The notes under the pieces are model-generated. The model was given only the letters and a program-made list of their open reading frames with translations, did not search any database and was not told where the DNA came from. 36,177 nt of DNA from a virus. The number at the start of each line of letters is the position of its first letter. Position 1 is the stretch's first letter. The stretch lies in IMG/VR virus record IMGVR_UViG_3300030098_002445, positions 1 through 36,177 of that record; one strand, given 5' to 3'. Below are positions 17,295 through 25,531 of this stretch, one piece after another. Made by a program: the position numbers and the translations under genes.

Positions 17295-18281
17295 TTAACT
17301 GATACCAGTAATAACACCCTGGCGTCTACGATTGTTCGTAACTACTTGCAGGCCAACGGTTATGAAGGCTACCTTAGCCAACTGATTTGAATTTTCGCGG
17401 AATGGAGTCTTGCTAAAATTCATGCCTGACTGCATGTGCATCTTCAAGTAATTGGTATTGAAGAAATACATACGACCCGATCCACAGTCACGGTCATACT
17501 GCACCGGAATACCACGGAACGATGGCAAACGACCATCTACACCTGGTGAATCGTTACCCGAAAGACGCTGATAACCAGTGCCTTCAAATATCTCTTCAAA
17601 CGAAGCATAAATAGAGTTTGTGGTAAATATGTTTGTAGGCTGTTCATTGCCTTCGGACGTTGCATTCCAAAGGTTAGCCATACGAATCATACCTTCATAA
17701 AAGTTTGTTCCGGTAATCGTCTTAAATGACGTATCGCCAGAAGCATCTTCCGTTTTGTTTTTCCACCACGTATTGCCAGCTACCGTGATACCACCCAACG
17801 TAGTTGGAGTAGTTCCTGGTGCATCAGCAATGATGTCTTGGAAACCTAACGGAGCTTTACCTGTCTGTGCAGAATAAAGCGAAGAGTTAATCTGATCGCG
17901 CAAGGTCAACATACTCTGACGAGTTTTGGCCTCTAACAACGACATTGCTGCTTCGCGCTTACGGTTCTCTTGCTCTTCGGTAAAATTAATCGTAATAGGC
18001 ACTGCGGCATATCTAAACGGATAAAAAGCGGCTGTGATACCATCTACCGCATCCGTATTCAAAACGTCATATCCCGAGAAATATTGCGCCGAGTTACCAG
18101 CATACAAAATATCTGCTTGAATTTCTTTGCCACCGTTGTCGGTGACTAATGCTCCACCGGAGCGGAACATGTCTAAAGTTGGGTATGCGTCAAAGAAGTT
18201 ATCGGTCAATTCTTTGCGCTTGGCTCGCATCGTAAGCGTCCAGGCGGCATCCCAATTTTCTGAAGTTGTCGTTGCTGCCAT
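17295..18281 (-). CDS. Major capsid protein, 328 aa
   Basis: The gene follows a scaffold gene and has the expected size. Features include an N-terminal helix (ENWDAAWTLTMRAKRKELTD), the central segment AVPITINFTEEQENRKREAA, and a C-terminal half with GMIRMANLWNATSEGNEQPT and FRGIPVQYDRDCGSGRMYFF, the last typical of the HK97-fold A-domain of podovirus capsids. It would form the icosahedral shell around the scaffold. The ATG is preceded by an A/G-rich region (AAGGATAAATAGAAA). Confidence 0.85.
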   Translation of the reverse strand: MAATTTSENWDAAWTLTMRAKRKELTDNFFDAYPTLDMFRSGGALVTDNGGKEIQADILYAGNSAQYFSGYDVLNTDAVDGITAAFYPFRYAAVPITINFTEEQENRKREAAMSLLEAKTRQSMLTLRDQINSSLYSAQTGKAPLGFQDIIADAPGTTPTTLGGITVAGNTWWKNKTEDASGDTSFKTITGTNFYEGMIRMANLWNATSEGNEQPTNIFTTNSIYASFEEIFEGTGYQRLSGNDSPGVDGRLPSFRGIPVQYDRDCGSGRMYFFNTNYLKMHMQSGMNFSKTPFRENSNQLAKVAFITVGLQVVTNNRRRQGVITGIS

Positions 18282-18294
18282 TTTCTATTTATCC

Positions 18295-19164
18295 TTATTC
18301 AAAGCCTAACTTGGAAAGACCCGACAATACATCGGAGTCGCTAAGTGGGCCGTCACTTTCCGTTGCATCCACACCCTGCGTTCCACGAACTGATCGCTTT
18401 GAAGACTTTCGTGCGGAACTATTAGCTCCACGCAGATCAGCCGCTTTTTGAGCGGTAATGCCTGCATGTAACTCATAAGCCTCACGAACTGTATACGGAC
18501 TGCCTGTAACAGGGTTAGTAATCTTTGTAGTAGCAACAATCTGATCGGTATAAGCGTCCAGATCACCGCCATAAGCCTGCCTTGCTTCACCTACCTGGTT
18601 GGCTATATACGCAGTTTGCTGACCTTGCACATAATTATTGGCCGTAGACAGTTGTTGTTGTAACTGTTGAACTTGACTGTTCAAGTTATTAACAACATTT
18701 CCTACCCTATGCTGAATAATCTGCTCAACAGCATCTATCCCTCGAGCTTCATCTTCAGATAAGTTTGCCCTCATTGCATCTACAGGATCTAATTGTTGTT
18801 GTTGGGGTGTAACAAGGCTTTGCACCCTATTAGCCCATTCGCCCTGCTGCGCTTCAATTTGTCTACGCTGCTCTGCAAGATCCTGTTGAGTCCTTGTGAA
18901 TTGCGCCTGCATGTTTTTTGCAAGCGGAACTAACGGCTGATACTGCTCCGGCACATCGTCTGCGTTTCCACGCAACCAATCATGCCTTTGTGGGTCAAAA
19001 TCTGACGTTGCATCAGAGTGTCCAGCACTTTCAGCTTGTGCCGATTCTGGAGTGTCATCTGTAAACAATTCAAGGGAAGATTCCGTTGATTGATCCTGAG
19101 ATGATTCCGCATCGGGTGACGAGCTATCCGCACCGGAGTCCAAAGCTAGTACTGATTCGGACAT
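18295..19164 (-). CDS. Capsid scaffold protein, 289 aa
   Basis: The N-terminus is acidic and Ser-rich (about residues 1-60). A long Gln-rich coiled coil follows (about 85-190, including RTQQDLAEQRRQIEAQQGEW), then a basic C-terminal part (about 260-275, NSSARKSSKRSVRGTQG). This acidic-coil-basic layout, together with the position just upstream of the capsid gene, is characteristic of scaffold proteins, whose basic end binds the coat. Confidence 0.85.
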   Translation of the reverse strand: MSESVLALDSGADSSSPDAESSQDQSTESSLELFTDDTPESAQAESAGHSDATSDFDPQRHDWLRGNADDVPEQYQPLVPLAKNMQAQFTRTQQDLAEQRRQIEAQQGEWANRVQSLVTPQQQQLDPVDAMRANLSEDEARGIDAVEQIIQHRVGNVVNNLNSQVQQLQQQLSTANNYVQGQQTAYIANQVGEARQAYGGDLDAYTDQIVATTKITNPVTGSPYTVREAYELHAGITAQKAADLRGANSSARKSSKRSVRGTQGVDATESDGPLSDSDVLSGLSKLGFE

Positions 19165-19167
19165 TTA

Positions 19168-19566
19168 CTATTCTCCTTCGTTATATCTCTTCTCTGCCAG
19201 AGCCACTGCCTCTTCTGGTGTGTTACCAAACGAAGGCGTTGGGGTGTCTGTCGGAGTAGAGTCCGTTACATCGGAGTTAATGTGACATCGAGAACCGCCA
19301 ACTGCATCGGCACTTTCTCTTACGTTATATTTTTTTAACAACTCTTGTTTATGGCTATATGATTCTACAACCTGACCAAAACCTGCATGAAATTTACCGT
19401 ACATTCCAGAATGCGAGTTATGAATAAAGTTGCTCTTTATAAACAACATGTTAGCGTCTTTTTTGCACTGATCGCATTTAATCTTACGTTTAATATTATT
19501 AGAATCGTTTTGTATGTCAAGCTGACGATGTCCGTCTTCGCATTCATAATCGTGAAATACTAACAT
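19168..19566 (-). CDS. FmdB-like zinc-ribbon protein, 132 aa
   Basis: The N-terminal 45 residues carry a zinc ribbon: a YECEDGH knuckle and, further on, IKCDQCKK, the layout of the FmdB-type regulatory zinc-ribbon family. The rest is polar with a Pro/Thr-rich segment near residue 105. Such proteins are common next to portal genes in marine and environmental phages; their role is unknown. The start overlaps the portal stop as TAATG at 19566. Confidence 0.75.
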   Translation of the reverse strand: MLVFHDYECEDGHRQLDIQNDSNNIKRKIKCDQCKKDANMLFIKSNFIHNSHSGMYGKFHAGFGQVVESYSHKQELLKKYNVRESADAVGGSRCHINSDVTDSTPTDTPTPSFGNTPEEAVALAEKRYNEGE

Positions 19567-21605
19567 TATCCTTGTCCTGGTGCATTTTGAACCGCTTGGC
19601 TAACCTCTTGAGCCTGCGACTTAACCAAAGAAACAATATTACCTTCCGCTACACCTGCATTTGTTCCACCAGCGGCTTGAGGTGCTTGACCTTGAGCCAT
19701 TTGGTTAAGCATCTGCTGATGTTGCTGTATGTGGTTTTGCACTACGCCCATAACTTGTTGCTGTTGTTGTGGAAGCAACTGTTGGAATTGCGGAAGTTGT
19801 TGTATTTGTTGATGATACTGTATGTGCAACTGATGATCTTCAAAAGGTGTAACCCCAGGATCACCACCATTAATTAAGTAAGCTACATTTTCTAACTGAG
19901 CCGCTTTAACTGCATCGCCATCTTCAGCGTTACCCAAATATTTGTCAGGGTCTTGCACCCTAAACGATGCCAATAAACCTTTAATAGCTTCAATGCGGTT
20001 TATTTCCGGCAGGTTAATTGTCATGTTAAACAGTTGCAGTGCATCCTGACGTTCAAGCTGTTCTGTTAACGGCTGCATACTGCCAGCCTGTATTTCTATT
20101 TTGTATCGTATCCGCAAAAGATCTGCCGTAACTGCTTCAAAAACAGGATCTTCTGTATCTTGCGCTACGTTAACTAAAAAATTGTCTGGCAAATATCTTT
20201 CATCGGCCATCATCCGTAATGAGTTGCGAACAATAGCTCGATACGCATCCGCTACACGCAATTGCATCCATTCGCGGTTGACCTGTGCAAAACTTGCAGA
20301 CAAGCTGGCCTGTGTAGCCGTGACCTTTGGCCCACCACCCATTGCCATTTGCGATACGTTCAGACTTTGTTCTTCATAACTTTGTGCATCCGACTCTAAA
20401 CCCAATTGATCTGGTGGAGGGTTACCAAAATTCATTTCACGCATACTGGTATTTGGATCTTCTACCCAGATAATTTCACCGTCACGACCATTTTCTAATG
20501 TATCGCCAATGTCTTGGTTGGCTTCACGTTCTCTTTTAGAAGCTAAGACCACACGCTGGAAACGCTTTAATAAATCGGCCCTGCGTGATACGGACTCTAC
20601 TATAAGTGACTGTGTATCCTCAACATACGCCATTGGCGGTTCGCCATAAAATGATCGTTCGGTCTGGTCAAAACGCATCGCATGATACGGAAAACCACCA
20701 TCCATCAAGTATCCACCAGCAGGCTCAAACTCACCTGTCATCATTTCCTGTCCGGTAAACGGATCGGTTTCCGTAATTGGCTTCATTGCTAAAAATGGAT
20801 GATCTACTTCTTCAATAGGTTCATCCAACCCTTCAGCAAACGTAATGCGTTTTTTATGCAGACGGTCATGTATTTCATACAGGCAAACCATTTGACCTTG
20901 TTTAGCATGTTGCACCGCATTGTATTCATCGCTATGGTCAGAGTCTTGCATGTCGTAAATAAAAGAATCAGCCTGATCTTCATCAGACATCGCTTTTATT
21001 TGCCGTCTGTTTTTAAACCTGTCATCCTCTTTAACAAACTCTAACGGCACAATCATTTTTTCAATAATGTAACGTGCGCCTGACAGTTTATGTGGAGGAG
21101 TAAGCGGATCAACATAAATATTAAAAGGCGAGACTCGATGCACATATGGAAAATCATTTTCCTGGGCATCGTTAATGGTATATGGCGCAACAATATCTTC
21201 ATCGCCTAGGGGGTTGTATCCAAATTTTAGCCAACCCACACTACAGAACAGCGCATCAAAGATAACCTGCTGCACTTCGCGTTTTGCATCCATCTGTTCT
21301 AATGTAGCATTAGCCACACGTTCCAGTATTTCAGCCGCAAAGTCTCTACCAGGTTCCTCAACTTTAAAAAAAACATGAGGATAGTTAAAAGATACACTGG
21401 CAATAATTTGACGGGCAAGTGGATACATACGGGATATCTTGACGATCTTGTCTTCATCCAGACCAGGAACGTCAAAATCAAGTTCGTATGTTTTTAAAAG
21501 TCTACGCCATGTTTTATGGCGCACTTTCATATACTTGCGACCGTCTTCTATGGCTCCCTGCCAGTATTCTATTTGTCGTTCTTTCAAACTATTTGCCCTT
21601 GCCAC
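19566..21605 (-). CDS. Portal protein, P22-like, 679 aa
   Basis: Size and features fit a P22-type portal: an N-terminal clip/wing part (EYWQGAIEDGRKYMKVRHKT), the central FPYVHRVSPFNIYVDPLTPP block, the DTQSLIVESVSRRADLLKRF helix, and a long Gln-rich helical barrel at the C-terminus (about 595-640, HIQYHQQIQQLPQFQQLLPQ). The portal forms the 12-fold DNA channel. It follows the large terminase. The marked start is GTG at 21605 with a poor ribosome site; a TTG six codons later has AAGGG at better spacing and may be the true start. Confidence 0.9.
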   Translation of the reverse strand: MARANSLKERQIEYWQGAIEDGRKYMKVRHKTWRRLLKTYELDFDVPGLDEDKIVKISRMYPLARQIIASVSFNYPHVFFKVEEPGRDFAAEILERVANATLEQMDAKREVQQVIFDALFCSVGWLKFGYNPLGDEDIVAPYTINDAQENDFPYVHRVSPFNIYVDPLTPPHKLSGARYIIEKMIVPLEFVKEDDRFKNRRQIKAMSDEDQADSFIYDMQDSDHSDEYNAVQHAKQGQMVCLYEIHDRLHKKRITFAEGLDEPIEEVDHPFLAMKPITETDPFTGQEMMTGEFEPAGGYLMDGGFPYHAMRFDQTERSFYGEPPMAYVEDTQSLIVESVSRRADLLKRFQRVVLASKREREANQDIGDTLENGRDGEIIWVEDPNTSMREMNFGNPPPDQLGLESDAQSYEEQSLNVSQMAMGGGPKVTATQASLSASFAQVNREWMQLRVADAYRAIVRNSLRMMADERYLPDNFLVNVAQDTEDPVFEAVTADLLRIRYKIEIQAGSMQPLTEQLERQDALQLFNMTINLPEINRIEAIKGLLASFRVQDPDKYLGNAEDGDAVKAAQLENVAYLINGGDPGVTPFEDHQLHIQYHQQIQQLPQFQQLLPQQQQQVMGVVQNHIQQHQQMLNQMAQGQAPQAAGGTNAGVAEGNIVSLVKSQAQEVSQAVQNAPGQG

Positions 21606-21708
21606 CTTTTTTAAGGTTGTCTGACCCTGCTGGCTTTGGCGTTACTCGAGTACCTTTTTTGCCACGATTTGGTTTAGTCGTTGTTGGAGTACCGTTAAAA
21701 CCTTGCAT
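21589..21708 (-). CDS. Small basic Lys/Gly-rich protein, 39 aa
   Basis: The frame begins MQGFNGTPTTTKPNRGKKGT and ends LKKGGKGK. An upstream GGAGATAGG gives a plausible ribosome site for the ATG at 21708. It fills the gap between large terminase and portal and overlaps the portal start by 17 bp. No function is known. Confidence 0.6.
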   Translation of the reverse strand: MQGFNGTPTTTKPNRGKKGTRVTPKPAGSDNLKKGGKGK

Positions 21709-21723
21709 ATTCCTATCTCCTTG

Positions 21724-23103
21724 TTATGCCGGAGCGTATCGCCCTTTGCGAACACCCCAACCTTGTTCCATCATGTCAATAACTTCTTGTCCGGTTCCTT
21801 CGTAAGGTCTTTCTTCTTCCGGTTTATGCGGTTTATAAACGTGCATCATCGCATACCGTAATTCATCTGCTGCGTGGTCTTCTGCATGGGTATCGAGATC
21901 CTCTGGGTTTTTAGAGCTTCTTGGCAAAGAAGGCATCGTTCTAACCAAAGCATCGTTCCATCCATTAAAGCAATAAAAGCGTTCTTTTATCAACGCATCG
22001 TTAACCACTCTCCATCCAGTAATACGGTCATTGTTTGCTCTTGTCAAGTACAAACCGCGCTCGGCAAATACATCAGCAGGTGAATGGTTAACTACTTCGT
22101 TTAACCTTCTTTTAACAAACATACTTGGATCGCAATACGTTGCCTGCGGATAACGGCCACCCGTAAACGGACAACTTTCTATCATTCTTGCTATATTATC
22201 GGCATGTTGCGAAGCCGTAGCGTTCGCTTGGTAATACTCGCTAATGCGATACACATTGCCATCATAATCCACAGTGTATAAACCATAAGACGTTGGAGCA
22301 GCTTCGCCATAGTCCATGCCTCCAAATAAAGGCCAGTGTTCGGGTATCTCAAAACTGTTCACAAGTACTTGTTTTTCATGCCAGTTAGTAAAATACTGAC
22401 CTACAAAACTATCCCAATCGCCTTCTAACCACGCCTTAACTAACTGCTCATCACCTACACCTTCCAACCGTTTAATATATCCAGGATCTCGATCCAGCAA
22501 TATTTTGTTGTCGGTAACTAAACTGCGGATATACATACGGTTCATACCGTCATCACCTTCAATAACTGAAGACTCTTCTCCGGCATCAATGTAATAATCT
22601 TTTACGTTGTTATGGTTTGGCCCACCAGGGTTGCCCGATGCACGTATGCGCTTTGTTGGAACCTCTGCAGCACCTGTGCGTAAACAAGCCTTCAGCTTAT
22701 GATACGCTTTCATGTCGCTCCAGCTTGTAAGCTCATCCCATCCAATCCAAGTATACTGCTGACCTTGGAAATGGTCTGCATCTGCTTCGTTTTCTAAGTG
22801 TCGGAGCTTTAAAGTAGCTCCATTTTTAAATATCCACTGATGTGTACCCACTTTATATTCCGCATCAGGGTATGCAGCACGAAAAATCTGGCGAGAACGG
22901 TCAATAATCTCGTCCAACTCAGGGTAAGTGCGCCTAATCAGCACCCCTTTCCAGTGTTCACCATAGGTATCTACGTCTGCAAGAAAGTCTCCAAGCAAAA
23001 ATTCCGACTTTCCACCACCACGCGCACCGCCAAAGAACAATTCATCAACAAAAGATGCTCGAATTGCTTTTTCTTGCGGTCCAGGTTGCGGCATCCAAGT
23101 CAT
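21724..23103 (-). CDS. terL: Terminase large subunit, 459 aa
   Basis: The ATPase shows a Walker A loop GGARGGGKS (residues 25-33), a Walker B segment YTWIGWDE with the acidic pair at 123-124, and the coupling motif SGNPGG (156-161). The nuclease half has acidic residues expected of an RNase H fold: GGMDYG (Asp264), TYCDPS (Asp325) and HAADELRY (Asp413). The enzyme drives DNA into the prohead and cuts it. Length is normal for the family. Its ATG overlaps the stop of the 52-aa gene as ATGA. Confidence 0.93.
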   Translation of the reverse strand: MTWMPQPGPQEKAIRASFVDELFFGGARGGGKSEFLLGDFLADVDTYGEHWKGVLIRRTYPELDEIIDRSRQIFRAAYPDAEYKVGTHQWIFKNGATLKLRHLENEADADHFQGQQYTWIGWDELTSWSDMKAYHKLKACLRTGAAEVPTKRIRASGNPGGPNHNNVKDYYIDAGEESSVIEGDDGMNRMYIRSLVTDNKILLDRDPGYIKRLEGVGDEQLVKAWLEGDWDSFVGQYFTNWHEKQVLVNSFEIPEHWPLFGGMDYGEAAPTSYGLYTVDYDGNVYRISEYYQANATASQHADNIARMIESCPFTGGRYPQATYCDPSMFVKRRLNEVVNHSPADVFAERGLYLTRANNDRITGWRVVNDALIKERFYCFNGWNDALVRTMPSLPRSSKNPEDLDTHAEDHAADELRYAMMHVYKPHKPEEERPYEGTGQEVIDMMEQGWGVRKGRYAPA

Positions 23104-23258
23104 TTGGCTTTTACCTTGATTTTTTTCGGCTTTTCAACCGGAACAGTGCGCCAATCCTTGTTTTCTCGGTGCAAACTGCCCCAATTATGCACAATTTTAG
23201 CTACTCTACTATCTGTAGGGTATATTTTGGGCTGATATGTTTGTTCTTCAAGCCTCAT
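23100..23258 (-). CDS. Hypothetical protein between terminase subunits, 52 aa
   Basis: The frame MRLEEQTYQPKIYPTDSRVA continues to a Lys/Pro-rich tail (VEKPKKIKVKAK). Its TGA overlaps the large-terminase ATG as ATGA at 23103, strong evidence for a real, coupled gene. It is too short for a family assignment. Confidence 0.7.
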   Translation of the reverse strand: MRLEEQTYQPKIYPTDSRVAKIVHNWGSLHRENKDWRTVPVEKPKKIKVKAK

Positions 23259-23270
23259 CACGGTTTATCT

Positions 23271-23753
23271 TTAATAATTTTCTTCAAAATATTTAACGGC
23301 AGCATCGCCACCATCTCTTTTGATCATTTGTAATACCTGAGTTCTGCCTAATTTTTTTATAACTTCTTTAGGATTTCCCATATTGCGAAATTCGTTAAAA
23401 ACACCTCTTACAGCGTTTTGCGCTTGAAATCCTTCTTGCGTTTGATTTGGATCAGTAGTTGTGAATCTACTGCCACCTGTTGGTGTTGTAGTTGTCTCTG
23501 TGTATATCTTTCGCCTTCTATCCGGTTCATCGTTAGTAAGTGCAGTCGTTAAAGAATCTTCTTCAACTGACACTACAGGCTGTTTTGGTCTTGGTCTTGC
23601 TTTTGGTTTTGGTCTTTGCACTTCCTCTTCTTCCTCTTCCAGTTCTGCAAAAGGATCAGAGGCGTTCATTAAATCCAGTTCGCTATCCATTTCGCCAAAA
23701 GCAGCCTGAGCTTTTCTGCGTAATTTTGCTTTTTGTTCTGGTGTCATAGCCAT
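23271..23753 (-). CDS. Hypothetical protein near terminase genes, 160 aa
   Basis: An N-terminal Lys/Arg helix (MTPEQKAKLRRKAQAAFGEM) leads to a run of Glu (residues about 39-45), a Pro/Lys/Arg-rich linker, and a helical C-terminus (PKEVIKKLGRTQVLQMIKRD). The strongly charged, partly disordered design suggests a binding or assembly protein. It is located between small and large terminase. No known family recognised. Confidence 0.75.
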   Translation of the reverse strand: MAMTPEQKAKLRRKAQAAFGEMDSELDLMNASDPFAELEEEEEEVQRPKPKARPRPKQPVVSVEEDSLTTALTNDEPDRRRKIYTETTTTPTGGSRFTTTDPNQTQEGFQAQNAVRGVFNEFRNMGNPKEVIKKLGRTQVLQMIKRDGGDAAVKYFEENY

Positions 23754-23758
23754 ATCAA

Positions 23759-24214
23759 CTACTCCTTAACCGTGAAATCAGCCTCTACTGCTTGATCCAT
23801 TTTGTTGTTCTGTTTTAACCATTCTTCATAACTTTCAGCCCTTGGAGGCACATTCAACCCCTTAACCTCAACGGTATGCTCAACCTGTATGCGGTGATCA
23901 CCCACTTCTTCACGTATCTCCTTTAAAACCTTTAACTTAAGTGCTACTCGCCTGTCTTCAATCTTGTTATATAACTCTTCTAAAGCCAACACCCTGTTTT
24001 TACGCCAAGCTAAAGGCACATCATCAAAATTAGACCGATCCCGTTCAATTTCTTTTTTTAACGCTTTGTCAAACTCCGCATCTTTACGCCAGCGAAACAC
24101 CGTAGACTTATTAACGTCCAGTGTTTTAGCCACCTTGTCGTTTGCCTTGGAAGGATTCCACCTGTCCAACACAATCAACTGCACTGCTTGTTGCTGTAAA
24201 TCACTTAATGCCAT
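23759..24214 (-). CDS. terS: Terminase small subunit, 151 aa
   Basis: Residues about 25-50 form a helix-turn-helix (KVAKTLDVNKSTVFRWRKDA), and a charged coiled coil follows at about 75-105, the usual layout of DNA-recognising small terminases. I start it at the ATG at 24214, which overlaps the endolysin stop (TGATG) and has GGAG upstream; a GTG four codons earlier is less likely. It would bind the pac or cos site and recruit the large subunit. Confidence 0.8.
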   Translation of the reverse strand: MALSDLQQQAVQLIVLDRWNPSKANDKVAKTLDVNKSTVFRWRKDAEFDKALKKEIERDRSNFDDVPLAWRKNRVLALEELYNKIEDRRVALKLKVLKEIREEVGDHRIQVEHTVEVKGLNVPPRAESYEEWLKQNNKMDQAVEADFTVKE

Positions 24215-24639
24215 CAATAACTCCACAATGCAGGGCGAGGAACATGAAAATTATCGTTTGCACCTACCGTATCCAAATGCAAAAACCGCCTCGATCCACT
24301 TTGCTGAACCCCAATACCCGTAAATCCTAACTTTACAGCAGTAAATAACACCTGATAGGCAAAACCACGCTCACAAGCCACATCTACCGCTTTTCCGGTA
24401 GTATGCGACCCGGCAGGCTTGCCATCCGCTATCTTAGCCGCCTCAATCGTATGATCTATAGACCGATAACCCGAAGTAATCGTCAACGGCTTACCTACCG
24501 CATCACGTAACTTCTGCAGCTTATCCATAAACTCATCGTCCACTCGACACATACCCGTCTGTGAACAACTTAACTCAGAATGCGAAAAGTTAGGCCAGCG
24601 GTCTTCCGGCCATTCACTTTCTTTGTATTCTCTTATCAT
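24214..24639 (-). CDS. Endolysin, M15 family D,D-peptidase, 141 aa
   Basis: The zinc ligands and motifs of M15A peptidases are present: GSHTTGKAVDV (His79, Asp86) and FLHLDT (His121), with the YRS segment upstream (residues 58-60) and the common ending RPALWSY. No signal peptide is seen, so it would need a holin to reach the cell wall, where it would cut peptide bonds of peptidoglycan. It is the first gene of the late transcript, ahead of the terminase. There is no Shine-Dalgarno, and a possible -10 lies just upstream, so the mRNA may be leaderless. Confidence 0.88.
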   Translation of the reverse strand: MIREYKESEWPEDRWPNFSHSELSCSQTGMCRVDDEFMDKLQKLRDAVGKPLTITSGYRSIDHTIEAAKIADGKPAGSHTTGKAVDVACERGFAYQVLFTAVKLGFTGIGVQQSGSRRFLHLDTVGANDNFHVPRPALWSY

Positions 24640-24646
24640 AACCGTA

Positions 24647-24674
24647 AATGTAGCAAAAACAAAAATCTACGCAA
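24647..24674 (-). promoter_or_regulatory. Possible late promoter with extended -10, leaderless endolysin mRNA
   Basis: On the minus strand, TGCTACATT gives an extended -10 (TACATT at 652-647). A poor -35 (TTGCGT, 674-669) lies 16 bp upstream. Transcription would start about 24640, at the endolysin ATG, explaining the missing ribosome site. A phage-specific activator may be needed. This is a weak call. Confidence 0.35.
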
Positions 24675-24725
24675 CATAAAAAAAATAACACAGCAAAAAC
24701 GTGGGATTCCCAAAAATAAAACCGG

Positions 24726-24754
24726 TTGACAAATAAAAAACACCCCCCTATCTT
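24726..24754 (+). promoter_or_regulatory. Consensus sigma70 promoter for the gene-free region
   Basis: TTGACA at 24726-24731, a 17-bp spacer, and TATCTT at 24749-24754. The predicted start is near 24761. The spacer is A-rich then C-rich. ACCGGT (24721-24726) overlaps the first base of the -35; the same hexamer is found near the main early promoter. No open frame with a ribosome site follows for over 600 bp on this strand, so the product is probably an RNA. Confidence 0.75.
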
Positions 24755-24760
24755 CCACAA

Positions 24761-25400
24761 CACTTCGGATCAGTAGAGGACGAGTGTAGCATCGCTACCC
24801 CACTGGCTCTACAGACCGTGATACAGTCGCTACCAGGGGGTGGGTCAACAGCGACAAACCTTGGGTGAAAGCAGGGAGAGGTGACCTACGGTTCGGTGTA
24901 GAATCGACAAGTAGCCTGCAAACCGGAATGACACACCGCTCTTTCGGTAGCTATACGAGGAACTCAACGTGACGGTCAAAGTCACCTCGAGGGAAAAAGC
25001 GTAAGACAGGAGAGAGGCTAACAACCTCCTCCGTCTACAGCTAACACACATAAACCACAGGCAAAACAACCTGGGGTAAGACACCGGTGTAACTTCCAAA
25101 GAATCTAACGTTCAAGTCAAATAGCCAAACAGTAGTACAACATTCCGCAAAATGGTCAGGAACAGGGGCGCGTATGGTTGAGTATATACGGGTTCGTTTC
25201 TCTTTCTATGGGGGTCGGGTTGCTTCGCTTTGATCTACTGGCCAGAATCAAAAACAATCAAAAAAAGCAAGGCCTTATATTACGCCTTATAACGCCTCTG
25301 TAAGCTCATAGCGTCTTTTCTGGTGTGGATATAGTCCTCAAGGTCTGACGGCTGCTGACCGGCTTATTAGGCACGTAGGAATAGATTATAGATAATTGCA
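24761..25400 (+). ncRNA. Candidate large structured noncoding RNA
   Basis: This stretch holds no credible gene; a minus-strand frame at 24845-25099 is Cys/Ser/Leu-rich and unsupported. Helices read by eye: 24773-778 with 807-812 enclosing 783-786 with 801-804 and 787-790 with 794-797; 24826-831 with 850-855; 24871-875 with 915-919 around 886-889/898-901; 24935-938/945-948; 24956-960 with 985-989 enclosing 969-972/982-985; 25005-017 with 025-035, 11 bp with two single bulged A; and 25055-061 with 070-075, also with one bulged A. ACACCGGTGT (25081-090) is a 10-base palindrome. A strong promoter lies just upstream. Size and phage context recall the ornate large RNA classes GOLLD and ROOL, but I cannot confirm membership. 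The 3' end is uncertain (25400 to about 25510). Confidence 0.6.
25272..25301 (+). repeat. Three tandem GCCTTATA-like units
   Basis: GCCTTATATTAC (25272-283), GCCTTATAAC (284-293) and GCCTCTGTAA (294-303, partial match) stand head to tail inside the candidate RNA region. They could be repeated RNA elements or protein sites. Confidence 0.5.
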
Positions 25401-25420
25401 TACGTTTACAATACCACATG

Positions 25421-25476
25421 ACAACAAACACAACACAAACAAACAAACCAACACAAACCAAACCAAACACAAAAAA
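25421..25476 (+). other. 56-base tract made only of A and C
   Basis: No G or T occurs from 25421 to 25476. It would be an unstructured tail if the candidate RNA extends this far, or a G/T-only stretch just past the terminator of the minus-strand operon. No gene is present here. Confidence 0.8.
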
Positions 25477-25506
25477 GCCCACCAACCAATTTAGGCTAAT
25501 GGGCTT
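25475..25506 (-). terminator. Rho-independent terminator of the 25532-27103 operon
   Basis: On the minus strand, AAGCCCA (25506-500) pairs with TGGGCTT (25481-475), and TTTTTT follows within and after the stem. The loop is 18 bases. In the plus direction the stem lacks a good U-tract, so it may stop the candidate RNA only weakly. Confidence 0.75.
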
Positions 25507-25531
25507 CTTGTCTCCTGTTACTCTGTTTTAT

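Noticed and set aside
24881-24905. GGTTCG loop-like sequence suggesting a tRNA or tmRNA
   Set aside because: No acceptor stem, anticodon arm or CCA end could be built. The local pairing is CTAC with GTAG around the loop.
24845-25099. Minus-strand 84-aa frame inside the candidate RNA
   Set aside because: Cys/Ser/Leu-rich with no family look and no ribosome site. It lies across the paired regions, so it is best seen as a by-product of the RNA sequence.
25321-25345. GATATAGTCCTC resembling the S element of group I introns
   Set aside because: No matching P7 partner (GACTA-type) was found upstream, and there is no split gene, so a group I intron is not supported.
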